A stretch of 64,000 nucleotides of DNA from Pseudomonas sp. PSKL.D1 (GTDB taxonomy: Bacteria > Pseudomonadota > Gammaproteobacteria > Pseudomonadales > Pseudomonadaceae). The notes beneath the pieces are model-generated. The model made no database searches. It worked only from the letters and a program-made list of their open reading frames with translations, and was not told the DNA's origin. Of this stretch, positions 1 to 9,378 are shown piece after piece (positions within the stretch are counted from its first letter, which is position 1; each line of letters opens with the position of its first letter). The translations under genes and the position numbers were made by a program. Location of the stretch: assembly GCF_028898945.1 (NCBI RefSeq), contig NZ_CP118607.1, forward strand, positions 992,001-1,056,000, in the 5' to 3' direction.

Positions 1-446
1 TGAAGGGCTTCAACTTTGTGGGCGGCTGGGTGTTGATCCCTGAGCTGTTGGCACTGACCCTGGCGCTGACTATCTATACCGCGGCGTTCATCGCCGAAAT
101 CGTGCGTTCCGGGATCCGTTCGGTCAGCCATGGCCAGACCGAAGCCGCCCGTTCGCTCGGCCTGCGCGAGGGCCCGACCCTGCGCAAGGTGATCATCCCC
201 CAGGCACTGCGGGTGATCATTCCGCCGCTGACCAGCCAGTACCTGAACCTGGCGAAGAACTCGTCCCTGGCGGCCGGTATCGGCTACCCGGAGATGGTCT
301 CGCTGTTCGCCGGTACCGTGCTCAACCAGACCGGCCAGGCCATCGAGGTGATTGCCATCACCATGAGTGTCTATCTCGCCATCAGCATCAGCATTTCGCT
401 GCTGATGAACTGGTACAACAAGCGCATTGCGCTGATCGAGCGGTGA
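1..446 (+). CDS. aapQ: Amino acid ABC transporter permease AapQ, C-terminal part (5' end outside window)
   Basis: This is the 3' part of an inner-membrane permease for general L-amino acid uptake; the reading frame is open from base 3, so the gene starts before the window. The visible 147 residues contain hydrophobic segments and the EAA loop typical of ABC permeases (EAARSLGL, then IIPQALR), which docks on the ATPase. The stop is 10 bases before the start of aapM, and aapM and aapP follow on the same strand, as in AapJQMP operons where a periplasmic binding protein (AapJ, presumably upstream) feeds a QM heterodimer. The assignment to Q rather than another polar amino acid permease rests on this gene order. 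Confidence 0.9.
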   Translation, partial: KGFNFVGGWVLIPELLALTLALTIYTAAFIAEIVRSGIRSVSHGQTEAARSLGLREGPTLRKVIIPQALRVIIPPLTSQYLNLAKNSSLAAGIGYPEMVSLFAGTVLNQTGQAIEVIAITMSVYLAISISISLLMNWYNKRIALIER

Positions 447-456
447 GGATACGCCC

Positions 457-1554
457 GTGAATGCCCATGTTTTCAAACCCGACATGCCGCCACCGGTGAA
501 AACCGTCGGCGTGCTCGCATGGATGCGTGCCAATCTGTTCTCCAGTTGGCTCAATACCCTGTTGACGCTGTTCGCCCTGTACATGGTGTGGCTGATCGTA
601 CCGCCGCTCATCCAGTGGTCGCTCATCGATGCCAACTGGGTCGGTACCACCCGCGCCGACTGCACCAAGGAGGGCGCCTGCTGGGTGTTCGTCCAGCAGC
701 GCTTCGGCCAGTTCATGTACGGCTACTACCCGGCCGAGTTGCGCTGGCGCGTGGACCTGACCGTGTGGCTGGCAGTGCTTGGCGCCGCCCCGTTGTTCAT
801 CAACCGCTTCCCGCGCAAGGCGGTGTACGGCCTGTGCTTCCTGGTGCTGTACCCGATCCTGGCCTACACCCTGCTGCATGGCGGTGTGCTTGGCCTGGAA
901 ACGGTCTCCACCAGCCAGTGGGGCGGCCTGATGCTGACCCTGGTGATTGCCACCGTGGGCATCGTCGGCGCCTTGCCGCTTGGCATCCTGTTGGCCTTGG
1001 GGCGGCGTTCGCGCATGCCGGCGGTGAAGGTGGTTTGCGTGACCTTCATCGAGTTCTGGCGCGGCGTGCCGCTGATCACCGTGCTGTTCATGTCGTCGGT
1101 GATGCTGCCGTTGTTCCTGCCTGAGGGTATGAGCTTCGACAAGCTGCTGCGGGCGATGATCGGGGTGATCCTGTTCCAGTCGGCGTACATCGCCGAGGTG
1201 GTGCGTGGTGGCCTGCAGGCCATCCCCAAGGGCCAGTATGAAGCCGCGGCTGCCATGGGCCTGGGTTACTGGCGCGCCATGGGCCTGGTGATCCTGCCGC
1301 AGGCGCTCAAGCTGGTGATCCCGGGCATCGTCAACACCTTCATTGCCCTGTTCAAGGACACCAGCCTGGTGATCATCATCGGCCTGTTCGACCTGCTCAA
1401 CAGCGTCAAGCAAGCCGCCGCCGACCCGGCCTGGCTGGGCATGGCTACCGAGGGCTATGTGTTTGCCGCCCTGGTGTTCTGGATTTTCTGTTTCGGTATG
1501 TCCCGCTACTCCATGCACCTGGAGCGCAAGCTGGACACTGGCCACAAGCGTTAG
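457..1554 (+). CDS. aapM: Amino acid ABC transporter permease AapM
   Basis: Second permease of the general L-amino acid transporter, 365 residues, which is the long form typical of AapM/BztC. It starts with GTG 10 bases after the aapQ stop. Hydrophobic segments lie near residues 30-55 and 105-150 and again from about 155 to the end. The EAA loop (YEAAAAMGL...ILPQALK) is near residues 261-285. A hydrophilic stretch near residues 55-95 with two cysteines probably faces the periplasm. AapP begins 10 bases after the stop, so the three genes form one transcription unit. Confidence 0.92.
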   Translation: MNAHVFKPDMPPPVKTVGVLAWMRANLFSSWLNTLLTLFALYMVWLIVPPLIQWSLIDANWVGTTRADCTKEGACWVFVQQRFGQFMYGYYPAELRWRVDLTVWLAVLGAAPLFINRFPRKAVYGLCFLVLYPILAYTLLHGGVLGLETVSTSQWGGLMLTLVIATVGIVGALPLGILLALGRRSRMPAVKVVCVTFIEFWRGVPLITVLFMSSVMLPLFLPEGMSFDKLLRAMIGVILFQSAYIAEVVRGGLQAIPKGQYEAAAAMGLGYWRAMGLVILPQALKLVIPGIVNTFIALFKDTSLVIIIGLFDLLNSVKQAAADPAWLGMATEGYVFAALVFWIFCFGMSRYSMHLERKLDTGHKR

Positions 1555-1564
1555 GAGTTTCGAA

Positions 1565-2329
1565 ATGAGTGAAGCGATCAAGCAGCCTGCCGGCCCCGAA
1601 GGCATCATCCAGATGCAGGGTGTGAACAAGTGGTATGGCCAGTTCCATGTGCTCAAGGACATCAACCTGAACGTGCGTCAGGGCGAGCGTATCGTGCTGT
1701 GCGGGCCGTCCGGCTCGGGCAAGTCCACCACCATCCGCTGCCTCAACCGCCTGGAAGAGCACCAGCAGGGCCGCATCGTGGTCGACGGTGTTGAACTGAC
1801 CAACGACCTCAAGCAGATCGAGGCGATCCGCCGCGAGGTGGGTATGGTGTTCCAGCACTTCAACCTGTTCCCGCACCTGACCATTCTCGAGAACTGCACC
1901 TTGGCGCCCATGTGGGTGCGCAAGATGCCTCGGCGCAAGGCCGAGGAAATCGCCATGCATTACCTGGAGCGCGTGCGTATTCCGGAGCAGGCGCACAAGT
2001 TCCCGGGGCAACTGTCCGGTGGCCAGCAGCAGCGTGTGGCGATTGCCCGCGCGCTGTGCATGAAGCCCAAGATCATGTTGTTCGACGAACCGACCTCGGC
2101 ACTGGACCCGGAAATGGTCAAGGAAGTGCTGGACACCATGGTCAGCCTGGCTGAAGACGGCATGACCATGCTGTGCGTGACCCACGAAATGGGCTTTGCC
2201 CGGACCGTGGCGAACCGGGTGATCTTCATGGACAAGGGGGAGATCGTGGAGCAGGCTGCGCCGGATGACTTCTTCGACCGGCCGCGCAGCGACCGGACCA
2301 AGTTGTTCCTGAGCCAGATTCTGCATTGA
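1565..2329 (+). CDS. aapP: Amino acid ABC transporter ATP-binding protein AapP
   Basis: ATPase subunit of the AapJQMP importer, 254 residues, cytoplasmic and bound to the permease pair. Walker A is GPSGSGKST near residues 47-55, the ABC signature LSGGQQQR near 148-155, Walker [12 protein letters not shown] near 170-180, and the switch histidine is in CVTHEMGFA near 204. The ATG at 1565 was preferred to the more upstream possibilities that lie inside aapM, because the TAGGAG ribosome site ends a few bases before it and the N-terminus then matches the family. The REP pair directly downstream marks the end of the operon. Confidence 0.94.
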   Translation: MSEAIKQPAGPEGIIQMQGVNKWYGQFHVLKDINLNVRQGERIVLCGPSGSGKSTTIRCLNRLEEHQQGRIVVDGVELTNDLKQIEAIRREVGMVFQHFNLFPHLTILENCTLAPMWVRKMPRRKAEEIAMHYLERVRIPEQAHKFPGQLSGGQQQRVAIARALCMKPKIMLFDEPTSALDPEMVKEVLDTMVSLAEDGMTMLCVTHEMGFARTVANRVIFMDKGEIVEQAAPDDFFDRPRSDRTKLFLSQILH

Positions 2330-2356
2330 TGCTGTTGCGGCTGCTCACGCAGCCCT

Positions 2357-2449
2357 TGTAGGAGCGGCTTCAGCCGCGATGCGCCGCAAAGCGGCGCTGC
2401 ATTTGTGCACCGCTTTGCGGCGCATCGCGAATGAATTCGCTCCTACAGG
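2357..2449. repeat. Inverted REP pair
   Basis: Two facing copies of the P. putida-type REP palindrome (TGTAGGAGCGGC... and ...GCTCCTACAGG) with an inner hairpin (GCGCCGCAAAGCGGCG). It lies between the convergent genes aapP and algW and could serve as a transcription barrier for both. Confidence 0.85.
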
Positions 2450-3610
2450 TTATTTTTCTTCCTGCGCTGTAGCCGGCGCAGGCGGCGGCCGCAGCCCCAC
2501 TTCGGCCACCAGCTTCAACTGCTGCCCATTGCGTATCACCTCGATGGTGATCTTCTCGTTCGGCTTGATCCGCGCCACCTGGTTCATCGACTTGCGGCCA
2601 TCCCCGGCCGGTTCGCCGTTGATGCTCAGGATCACATCACCCAGCTGCAAACCAGCTTTCTGCGCCGGGCCATCGCGGAAGATCCCCGCCACCACGATGC
2701 CTGGGCGGCCCTGCATGCCAAACGATTCGGCCAGCTCCTGGCTCAGCGGTTGTACTTCGATACCCAGCCAGCCGCGAATAACCTGGCCGTGCTCGACGAT
2801 CGATTTCATCACCTCCAGCGCCAGCTTCACAGGGATGGCGAAACCGATGCCTTGGGAGCCGCCGGACTTGGAGAAGATTGCCGTGTTGATGCCCACCAGG
2901 TTGCCGTTGGCATCCACCAGGGCGCCACCGGAGTTACCCGGGTTGATGGCCGCATCGGTCTGGATGAAGTCTTCGTAGTTGTTCAGGCCCAGCTGGTTGC
3001 GGCCGGTGGCGCTGATAATGCCCATGGTGACCGTCTGGCCGACACCAAACGGGTTGCCGATGGCCAGGGTGACGTCGCCGATGTGGATGGTGTCCGAGCG
3101 GCCAATGGTGATGGCTGGCAGGTTTTTCAGGTCGATCTTCAGTACCGCGAGGTCAGTCTCAGGGTCGCTGCCGATCACCCGTGCCAAGGTTTCGCGGCCA
3201 TCCTTGAGCGCCACGACGATCTGGTCGGCGCCGCTGGTGACGTGGTTGTTGGTCAGCAGGTAACCCTCGGGGCTCATGATCACCGCCGAACCCAGGCTGG
3301 ACTCCCAGCGCTTCTGCTTGGGCAGGTTGTCGCCGAAGAAGCGGCGGAACTGTGGGTCTTCAAACAGCGGGTGAGCGCTCTTGTTCACCACCTTGGTGGT
3401 GTACAGGTTCACCACTGCGGGCGCGGCCAGGGTCACTGCGTCGGCATAGGACACCGGGCCCTGCATGATCTGCGTGGTTTGCGGTGCCTGCTGCAGGTTG
3501 ACGTCCTGGCTGGGCAGGCCGACCCATTGCGGGAAGCGCTGGATGATCAGCATGGCGATCAGCACACCGGTGAGCAGGGGCCAGCCAAAATAACGCAAAG
3601 CCTTGAACAT
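2450..3610 (-). CDS. algW: Periplasmic serine protease AlgW (DegS/HtrA family)
   Basis: Membrane-anchored HtrA protease that starts cleavage of the anti-sigma factor MucA in the envelope stress response, releasing AlgU. The chosen start gives 386 residues, with one N-terminal membrane anchor (about residues 9-24), a trypsin-like domain and a single PDZ domain near 270-370. The catalytic triad is visible as His123 (LLTNNHV), Asp153 (ETDLAVLK) and Ser227 (NPGNSGG); these numbers equal those I recall for AlgW of P. aeruginosa. A longer frame with upstream starts exists, but the ATG at 3610 places the anchor correctly. It is divergent from the nif3-like gene. Confidence 0.93.
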   Translation of the reverse strand: MFKALRYFGWPLLTGVLIAMLIIQRFPQWVGLPSQDVNLQQAPQTTQIMQGPVSYADAVTLAAPAVVNLYTTKVVNKSAHPLFEDPQFRRFFGDNLPKQKRWESSLGSAVIMSPEGYLLTNNHVTSGADQIVVALKDGRETLARVIGSDPETDLAVLKIDLKNLPAITIGRSDTIHIGDVTLAIGNPFGVGQTVTMGIISATGRNQLGLNNYEDFIQTDAAINPGNSGGALVDANGNLVGINTAIFSKSGGSQGIGFAIPVKLALEVMKSIVEHGQVIRGWLGIEVQPLSQELAESFGMQGRPGIVVAGIFRDGPAQKAGLQLGDVILSINGEPAGDGRKSMNQVARIKPNEKITIEVIRNGQQLKLVAEVGLRPPPAPATAQEEK

Positions 3611-3767
3611 GAACGAATCCTGGGAGTGGGCGAGGGCCAAAGTGGGGCGCGGGGCGTGAGCGCGCGCGATCATACACCGGTTTCCCCAAGCCCGGCGACG
3701 GCCCATAATGGCGGCCATTATACGGGTGTTGAACCCGGCAAAAATGCAGATTTCGAGGAGTTTTTCC

Positions 3768-4526
3768 ATGGCTGTCGCCCTCAATACCCTGGTCGAGGAA
3801 GCCGAGCGCTACCTGGGCAGCGCGAAAATCCAGGATTACTGCCCCAATGGCCTGCAAGTTGAAGGCCGCCCGCAGGTCAGCCGCATCGTCAGCGGTGTCA
3901 CGGCCAGCCAGGCGTTGCTGGACGCGGCGGTCGAGGCCGAAGCCGACCTGGTGCTGGTGCACCACGGCTACTTCTGGAAAGGCGAGAACCCGTGCATCAC
4001 CGGCATTCGGCAGCGCCGCCTGAAAACCTTGCTCAAGCATGACATCAGCCTGCTTGCCTTCCACCTGCCCCTGGATGTGCACCCGGAGGTGGGTAACAAC
4101 GTGCAGTTGGCGCGGCAGCTCGACATCACCGTTGAAGGGCCGCTGGACCCGAACAACCCCAAGGTGGTCGGGCTGGTCGGCTCGTTGGCCGAGCCGATGA
4201 CCGCACGGGATTTTGCCCGCCGGGTTCAGGAGGTGATGGGGCGTGAGCCGCTGCTGGTGGAAGGCGACGAGATGATCCGCCGGGTCGGCTGGTGCACCGG
4301 GGGCGGGCAGGGGTACATCGATACGGCGATTGCTGCGGGGGTAGACCTGTATCTCACGGGTGAGGCGTCCGAGCAGACGTACCACAGCGCCCGCGAGAAT
4401 GGAGTGAGTTTTGTCGCGGCCGGGCACCATGCCACCGAGAGGTATGGGGTGCAGGCGTTGGGGGATTACCTGGCGCGGCGGTTTGCGGTTGAGCATTTGT
4501 TTATCGACTGCCCGAATCCTATTTGA
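3768..4526 (+). CDS. Nif3-like dinuclear metal centre protein (YbgI/DUF34 family)
   Basis: 252 residues, the usual length of short Nif3/YbgI proteins, which form hexameric rings carrying two metal ions per subunit. Ligand motifs are visible: VHHGYFW at 64-70, HLPLDVHPEVGNN near residue 100, and GHHATERYG near the C-terminus. The biochemical role is unsettled; the family is often labelled GTP cyclohydrolase I type 2, without good support here. The ATG at 3768 is preceded by GAGGAG and gives the canonical N-terminus; the frame is open further upstream but over the promoter region shared with algW. Confidence 0.9.
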   Translation: MAVALNTLVEEAERYLGSAKIQDYCPNGLQVEGRPQVSRIVSGVTASQALLDAAVEAEADLVLVHHGYFWKGENPCITGIRQRRLKTLLKHDISLLAFHLPLDVHPEVGNNVQLARQLDITVEGPLDPNNPKVVGLVGSLAEPMTARDFARRVQEVMGREPLLVEGDEMIRRVGWCTGGGQGYIDTAIAAGVDLYLTGEASEQTYHSARENGVSFVAAGHHATERYGVQALGDYLARRFAVEHLFIDCPNPI

Positions 4527-4540
4527 AAGCAGGGCCGCTT

Positions 4541-4610
4541 CGCGGCCATCGCGGATAAATCCGCTCCTACACCGATCCCTGTAGGAGCGGATTCATCCGC
4601 GATGGGGCGC
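4541..4610. repeat. Inverted REP pair
   Basis: Head-to-head copies TCGCGGATAAATCCGCTCCTAC and GTAGGAGCGGATTCATCCGCGA separated by about ten bases, downstream of the nif3-like gene. The rest of the gap before cysD (4611-4752) shows no gene; it should hold the cys promoter, which I cannot place with confidence. Confidence 0.85.
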
Positions 4611-4752
4611 AAGGCGCCCCCCAAACCCCCAGTCATATCGTTAGACTGTTTCGATCTAGCTCGCCTCCTAAATAGAATCAGCCGCTGTGATAAAGTGGCT
4701 CGCTCGAACACGGCCCGCAGGCCGTCCATAAGATCGTTTTTCGTGAGTAGCC

Positions 4753-5670
4753 ATGGTCGACAAACTGACGCACTTGAAACAGCTGGAGGCGGAGAGCATC
4801 CATATCATCCGCGAGGTGGCCGCCGAGTTCGACAACCCGGTGATGCTGTACTCGATCGGCAAGGATTCCGCCGTGATGCTGCACCTGGCGCGCAAAGCCT
4901 TCTTCCCGGGCAAGCTGCCATTCCCGGTGATGCACGTCGACACCCAGTGGAAATTCCAGGAGATGTACAGCTTCCGCGACAAGATGGTCGAGGAAATGGG
5001 CCTGGAGCTGATCACCCACGTCAACCCTGAGGGTGTGGCGCAGGGCATCAACCCGTTCACCCATGGCAGCTCCAAGCACACCGACATCATGAAAACCCAG
5101 GGCCTGAAGCAGGCATTGGACAAGCATGGTTTCGACGCCGCCTTCGGTGGCGCGCGCCGCGACGAAGAGAAGTCGCGGGCCAAGGAACGTGTTTACTCGT
5201 TCCGTGACAGCAAGCACCGCTGGGACCCGAAAAACCAGCGCCCAGAGCTGTGGAACGTTTACAACGGCAAGGTCAACAAGGGCGAGTCGATCCGCGTTTT
5301 CCCACTGTCGAACTGGACCGAGCTGGACATCTGGCAGTACATCTACCTCGAAGGCATCCCGATCGTGCCCCTGTACTTCGCGGCCGAACGTGAAGTGATC
5401 GAGAAGAATGGCACCCTGATCATGATCGACGACGATCGCATCCTCGAGCACCTGTCCGAGGAAGAAAAAGCGCGCATCGTCAAGAAGAAGGTACGTTTCC
5501 GTACCCTTGGCTGCTACCCGTTGACGGGTGCTGTCGAGTCCGAGGCCGAAACGCTGACCGACATCATTCAGGAAATGCTCCTGACGCGCACTTCCGAGCG
5601 CCAGGGCCGAGTCATCGACCACGATGGCGCCGGTTCCATGGAAGACAAGAAACGTCAGGGCTACTTCTAA
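4753..5670 (+). CDS. cysD: Sulfate adenylyltransferase small subunit CysD
   Basis: Small subunit of ATP sulfurylase, which makes adenosine 5'-phosphosulfate (APS) from sulfate and ATP with the GTPase CysN. 305 residues, close to the family's length. The PP-loop for ATP is at residues 34-39 (SIGKDS). Other family blocks include [15 protein letters not shown] and [12 protein letters not shown]. The gene lies 16 bases before cysNC, its obligate partner, in the first step of assimilatory sulfate reduction in the cytoplasm. Confidence 0.96.
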   Translation: MVDKLTHLKQLEAESIHIIREVAAEFDNPVMLYSIGKDSAVMLHLARKAFFPGKLPFPVMHVDTQWKFQEMYSFRDKMVEEMGLELITHVNPEGVAQGINPFTHGSSKHTDIMKTQGLKQALDKHGFDAAFGGARRDEEKSRAKERVYSFRDSKHRWDPKNQRPELWNVYNGKVNKGESIRVFPLSNWTELDIWQYIYLEGIPIVPLYFAAEREVIEKNGTLIMIDDDRILEHLSEEEKARIVKKKVRFRTLGCYPLTGAVESEAETLTDIIQEMLLTRTSERQGRVIDHDGAGSMEDKKRQGYF

Positions 5671-5686
5671 TTTTCAGGGTTACTCC

Positions 5687-7588
5687 ATGTCGCACCAATC
5701 CGATTTGATCAGCGAAGACATCCTCGCTTATCTGGCTCAGCACGAGCGTAAAGAACTGCTGCGTTTCCTCACCTGCGGTAACGTGGATGACGGCAAGAGC
5801 ACCCTGATCGGGCGCCTGCTGCACGACTCCAAGATGATCTACGAGGACCACCTCGAGGCCATCACCCGAGATTCGAAGAAGTCCGGCACCACCGGCGAAG
5901 AAGTTGACCTGGCACTGCTGGTCGACGGCCTGCAGGCCGAGCGCGAGCAGGGCATCACCATTGATGTGGCCTACCGCTACTTCTCCACGGCCAAGCGCAA
6001 GTTCATCATCGCCGACACCCCGGGCCACGAGCAGTACACCCGCAACATGGCCACCGGTGCGTCCACCTGTGACCTGGCCATCATCCTGGTCGATGCCCGC
6101 TATGGCGTGCAGACCCAGACCCGCCGCCACAGCTACATTGCCTCGTTGCTGGGCATCAAGCACATCGTGGTCGCGGTCAACAAGATGGACCTCAAAGGCT
6201 TTGACGAGCAGGTATTCGAGTCGATCAAGGCCGACTACCTGAAGTTTGCCGAAGCCATCAACCTGAAGCCGTCCAGCCTGCACTTCGTGCCGATGTCGGC
6301 GCTCAAGGGCGACAACGTGGTCAACCGCAGCGAGCGTTCGCCGTGGTACACCGGCCCTGCGCTGATGGAAATCCTCGAAACCGTCGAAGTGTCGGCTGAC
6401 CGCAACGTCACCGACCTGCGCTTCCCGGTGCAGTACGTCAACCGTCCGAACCTGAACTTCCGCGGCTTTGCCGGCACCATCGCCGGTGGCGTGGTGCATA
6501 AGGGTGACGAAATTGTCGTACTGCCCTCGGGCAAGAGCAGCCGTGTCAAATCCATCGTCACCTTTGAAGGTGAACTGGAGAACGCCGGCCCAGGCCAGGC
6601 CGTAACCCTGACCATGGAAGACGAGATCGATATCTCCCGTGGCGACTTGCTGGTGCATGCCGACAACGTACCGCCGGTGACCGACCAGTTCGACGCCATG
6701 TTGGTGTGGATGGCCGAAGAGCCGATGCTGCCGGGTAAAAAGTACGACATCAAGCGCGCCACCAGCTACGTGCCGGGCTCGATTGCCAGCATCGCCCACA
6801 AGGTTGATGTGAACACCCTGGAGCATGGCGCTGCCAGTGCCCTGCAACTGAACGAGATCGGCCGCGTCAAGGTAGCACTGGACGCCTCGATTGCCCTGGA
6901 CGGTTACGACAGCAACCGCACCACCGGTGCGTTCATCGTCATCGACCGCCTGACCAACGGCACCGTTGGCGCCGGCATGATCATCGCCCCGCCTGTTCTG
7001 CCGCACGGCAGCACCGGCCAGCATGGCAAGCAGGCCCACGTGGCCACTGAAGAACGCGCCCTGCGTTTCGGCCAGCAGCCGGCCACCGTGCTGTTCAGCG
7101 GCCTGTCCGGCGCGGGCAAGAGCACCCTGGCCTACGCCGTCGAGCGCAAGCTGTTCGACATGGGCCGTGCGGTGTACGTGCTTGATGGCCAGAACCTGCG
7201 CCACGACCTGAACAAGGGCTTGCCGCAGGACCGCGCCGGCCGTACCGAAAACTGGCGCCGTGCCGCCCACGTGGCGCGCCAGTTCAACGAAGCTGGCCTG
7301 CTGACCCTGGCCGCGTTCGTTGCCCCGGATGCCGAAGGCCGCGAGCAGGCCAAGGCGCTGATCGGCAAGGACCGCCTGGTGACCGTTTACGTTCAGGCTT
7401 CGCCGCTGGCCTGCCGTGAGCGTGACCCGCAGGGCCTGTACGCTGCCGGTGGCGACAACATCCCGGGTGAAAGCTTCCCGTTCGATGTGCCGCTGGATGC
7501 TGACCTGGTGATTGATACTCAGAGCACCAGTGTTGAAGAAGGCGTCAAGCAGGTGCTGGATGTGCTGCGTCAGCGTGGTGCGATCTGA
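5687..7588 (+). CDS. cysNC: Bifunctional sulfate adenylyltransferase large subunit / APS kinase CysNC
   Basis: A 633-residue fusion. The N-terminal part (to about residue 430) is the CysN GTPase that drives APS synthesis with CysD: G1 GNVDDGKST at 31-39, G3 DTPGHEQY near 110, G4 NKMD near 165. The C-terminal part (about 445-633) is APS kinase CysC, with P-loop GLSGAGKST near 472-480, which makes PAPS. Enterobacteria carry cysN and cysC separately; the fusion is usual in pseudomonads. The ATG at 5687 follows the cysD stop by 16 bases; upstream starts lie within cysD and do not fit the family. Confidence 0.95.
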   Translation: MSHQSDLISEDILAYLAQHERKELLRFLTCGNVDDGKSTLIGRLLHDSKMIYEDHLEAITRDSKKSGTTGEEVDLALLVDGLQAEREQGITIDVAYRYFSTAKRKFIIADTPGHEQYTRNMATGASTCDLAIILVDARYGVQTQTRRHSYIASLLGIKHIVVAVNKMDLKGFDEQVFESIKADYLKFAEAINLKPSSLHFVPMSALKGDNVVNRSERSPWYTGPALMEILETVEVSADRNVTDLRFPVQYVNRPNLNFRGFAGTIAGGVVHKGDEIVVLPSGKSSRVKSIVTFEGELENAGPGQAVTLTMEDEIDISRGDLLVHADNVPPVTDQFDAMLVWMAEEPMLPGKKYDIKRATSYVPGSIASIAHKVDVNTLEHGAASALQLNEIGRVKVALDASIALDGYDSNRTTGAFIVIDRLTNGTVGAGMIIAPPVLPHGSTGQHGKQAHVATEERALRFGQQPATVLFSGLSGAGKSTLAYAVERKLFDMGRAVYVLDGQNLRHDLNKGLPQDRAGRTENWRRAAHVARQFNEAGLLTLAAFVAPDAEGREQAKALIGKDRLVTVYVQASPLACRERDPQGLYAAGGDNIPGESFPFDVPLDADLVIDTQSTSVEEGVKQVLDVLRQRGAI

Positions 7589-7635
7589 TCAAGCTTGCCA
7601 CCGGCTGAAGCCCCCGCTTCAGCACAGGTGATAGA

Positions 7636-7669
7636 AAAACCGAGGCCAGTTGCTGGCCTCGGTTTTTTA
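7636..7669 (+). terminator. Rho-independent terminator of cysD-cysNC
   Basis: Stem of CCGAGGCCAG and CTGGCCTCGG with a short TTG loop, followed by a run of six T, about 50 bases after the cysNC stop. It separates the cys operon from the next gene. Confidence 0.9.
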
Positions 7670-7750
7670 TTGTCCGGTCAGGCCTTCCGCCTGATGGTCA
7701 GTTGGAAGCTGTCGGAGGATGGCCATGATAATCCGACAAAGGAAGCCATC

Positions 7751-8410
7751 ATGCTGACTCACCGACAACGCTCGTTCATTGCCACGGTCGTGGCGCCGGA
7801 GGGCTGCTTCAACTTTCTTGATCAGGTGCTTGGCACGCCCGCCTTGCTCGACGGGAAGCCCGCAGCTGCCGTGAATACCCCCAGTCTTGCGGACGTGGTC
7901 TTGGCCAAATTTGGCCGGGGCATATGGGCCAGACGCTTCGCCAAGCATGCAGCCCCCGAGAAGCCAAAGCCGGCAGGCAGTGATCGCCGGGATGAATCGC
8001 ATTATTTGGGATACGGCGACAACGTGAGCGATGCCGAGCCATTGACCCTGTACTTTCGCTCTGTGGAAAAAGGCTACCGGCTGTTTGTCCGTTCAAAGGT
8101 GCGGTATGGCCTTGGGCTTTACGTTCATGCAGAGAACTGTGTGTGTGCGTTGAAGACACCGCATGATGGCAAGTACTCCACCGTGTTTGAGTTACTTGAC
8201 GAGAACAACAGTCTGCTTGATTACGAAACGCTTCAGGATCAGACGAATTTCAGGCTGTCTGTTGCGGGGCGGCGCACACCGCTGATGCTGCGCACGTTCA
8301 GGGGTATTCCGTATACCTACATCTGCACCGAGGGTGCCAGCCCTCTTGAGCTAAGCATGAGCATCGTGGAGCGCAATGCCGCCTACCTGAACGACCCGGA
8401 CGAAGTCTGA
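7751..8410 (+). CDS. Hypothetical protein, 219 residues
   Basis: I do not recognise this protein. The reading frame is open further upstream, but the terminator of cysNC lies in that stretch; the ATG at 7751 has AAAGGA ten bases before it and is the best start. There is no signal peptide or membrane segment. The N-terminal part (to about 80) is polar and basic; the C-terminal half is rich in aromatic and beta-prone residues (YRLFVRSKVRYGLGLYVH, TPLMLRTFRGIPYTY), which suggests a small beta-rich domain. It faces the pyocin locus convergently and may be accessory; a bacteriocin-related role is only a guess from position. Confidence 0.6.
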   Translation: MLTHRQRSFIATVVAPEGCFNFLDQVLGTPALLDGKPAAAVNTPSLADVVLAKFGRGIWARRFAKHAAPEKPKPAGSDRRDESHYLGYGDNVSDAEPLTLYFRSVEKGYRLFVRSKVRYGLGLYVHAENCVCALKTPHDGKYSTVFELLDENNSLLDYETLQDQTNFRLSVAGRRTPLMLRTFRGIPYTYICTEGASPLELSMSIVERNAAYLNDPDEV

Positions 8411-8427
8411 AGCGCCGGGCTTAATCC

Positions 8428-8515
8428 CTGTAGGAGCGGATTTATCCGCGAGACAAGCGACGCGGTAGATGGCACCGGCTTCGCCGGTGTTCGCGGCTGA
8501 AGCCGCTCCTACACG
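8428..8515. repeat. Inverted REP pair
   Basis: CTGTAGGAGCGGATTTATCCGCG and CGCGGCTGAAGCCGCTCCTACA face each other around a small hairpin (CACCGGCTTCGCCGGTG). It separates the convergent hypothetical gene and pyocin locus. Confidence 0.85.
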
Positions 8516-8552
8516 AATTGCGCAGTTGCTTTCAATTGCGGCATAAAAGCTT

Positions 8553-8732
8553 TCAACGCTTGGTCTTTTCCTGCAAGTTGTAGTGTTGATCGTAGTCTCT
8601 TCTTCGTTCACAGCCTTGCTTGTAAGGATCCATATCGCAGCTAAAACGAAGCTCTTGCTGGTTTGGCAAGAGCAGCATCCGCCCCCCGCAACCGGACAGA
8701 AGCAACATCAACAGCATTACCGAGTACTTCAT
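8553..8732 (-). CDS. Small lipoprotein coupled to the second immunity gene (paralogue 1)
   Basis: 59 residues: a short signal peptide ending in the lipobox LLSGC, with the lipidated cysteine at 15, leaving a mature peptide of 45 residues, rich in charge and carrying the motif CDMDPYKQGCER. The ATG overlaps the stop of the preceding immunity gene (ATGA), so translation is probably coupled. A longer in-frame start lies inside the immunity gene and would bury the signal peptide. Position last in a bacteriocin operon recalls colicin lysis lipoproteins, but that function is inference. A paralogue lies at 14017-14214. I know no function for the family. Confidence 0.7.
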   Translation of the reverse strand: MKYSVMLLMLLLSGCGGRMLLLPNQQELRFSCDMDPYKQGCERRRDYDQHYNLQEKTKR

Positions 8733-8995
8733 TTCACGTCCTTGAACGATGGAAGTCCTTTTGACTTTCGCCATGCCATGATACGTGCCATCACTTGCGC
8801 AGCGCAGCCCTGTGCTTCGCTGTCCGGGTAGTAGATCAGGTCCGAACCGGCCGGGTGCTCGACCAATTCAAAGAAATGCTCCAGCAGGCGGTCCTGCCAT
8901 TCACGGGTACCGGCCGCCTGGATCAGCTCTTCCACAATCGACTTGAATTCCCGGTAGGTGTAGTCGCACAAGGTGTGTTTCTGGCTGATCACCAT
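8729..8995 (-). CDS. Colicin/pyocin DNase-type immunity protein (second copy)
   Basis: 88 residues, the size of the Im2/Im9 family of cytoplasmic immunity proteins that bind next to the active site of HNH DNase bacteriocins. The family's core motif is clear (EHPAGSDLIYYP, residues about 47-58), followed by a C-terminal helix with IMAWRKSKGLPSFK. Its start overlaps the end of the orphan nuclease module by 7 bases, with GGAGA before the ATG, so it is the presumed partner of that module. Sequence outside the motif differs strongly from the first immunity protein, so specificities should differ. Confidence 0.85.
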   Translation of the reverse strand: MVISQKHTLCDYTYREFKSIVEELIQAAGTREWQDRLLEHFFELVEHPAGSDLIYYPDSEAQGCAAQVMARIMAWRKSKGLPSFKDVK

Positions 8996-9339
8996 TCTCC
9001 AACCTCCGAACTCAGCGCGTATTGCAGGGCGCTCATTACCCGAAGGTTGTCGCCTTCGTACGTCAGGCCGCCGAACGCTGGTGGGGTCAGGTGGCAGATT
9101 TCATAGGAGCGTAGACCTTTGGCCGTGCCATCAAAAGGGGCGCGGGGTGGCCAGCCTTGTTTGATGCGGTTGATTTGTGAGGTGGTGAATTGTTGGGAGT
9201 AGACCGGGTCTTCGGCGATTGCCATCCAGAAGGACTGGGAGAAATGGTCGAAATTTTCGAAGGTTTGGCCGGCTAGTTTTTTCAGGATGTGGTTGGGTAG
9301 ATGGGTAGCCATTTTCGTCTTGTTCGTAGGGATTTTCAT
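8989..9339 (-). CDS. Orphan, degenerate HNH nuclease module of a pyocin
   Basis: About 116 residues that align by eye with the C-terminal DNase domain of the pyocin just upstream: LAGQTFENFDHFSQSFW matches MRGKSFSSFDTFRSAFW, and ICHLTPPAFGG...DNLRV matches LHHQTPISEGG...DNIRI. There is no receptor-binding or translocation part, so it is an orphan toxin end. The HNH core looks damaged: the HH pair reads CH and the closing HxxxH is absent (SALQYALSS). Start uncertain: ATG 9339 was taken; TTG 9363 and ATG 9312 are possible and none has a strong ribosome site. Confidence 0.6.
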   Translation of the reverse strand: MKIPTNKTKMATHLPNHILKKLAGQTFENFDHFSQSFWMAIAEDPVYSQQFTTSQINRIKQGWPPRAPFDGTAKGLRSYEICHLTPPAFGGLTYEGDNLRVMSALQYALSSEVGEW

Positions 9340-9378
9340 GGTGAGAGGTAAGTGCCCCGTCAAAACAGGGCACCTATA

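Noticed and set aside
4541..4610. Regular palindromic repeats as a possible CRISPR array
   Set aside because: They are isolated REP pairs between genes, without regular spacers or cas genes.
8351..8611. 86-codon minus-strand frame over the REP pair downstream of the lipoprotein
   Set aside because: Much of it is translated REP sequence (ADKSAPTG), a common false gene in this group.
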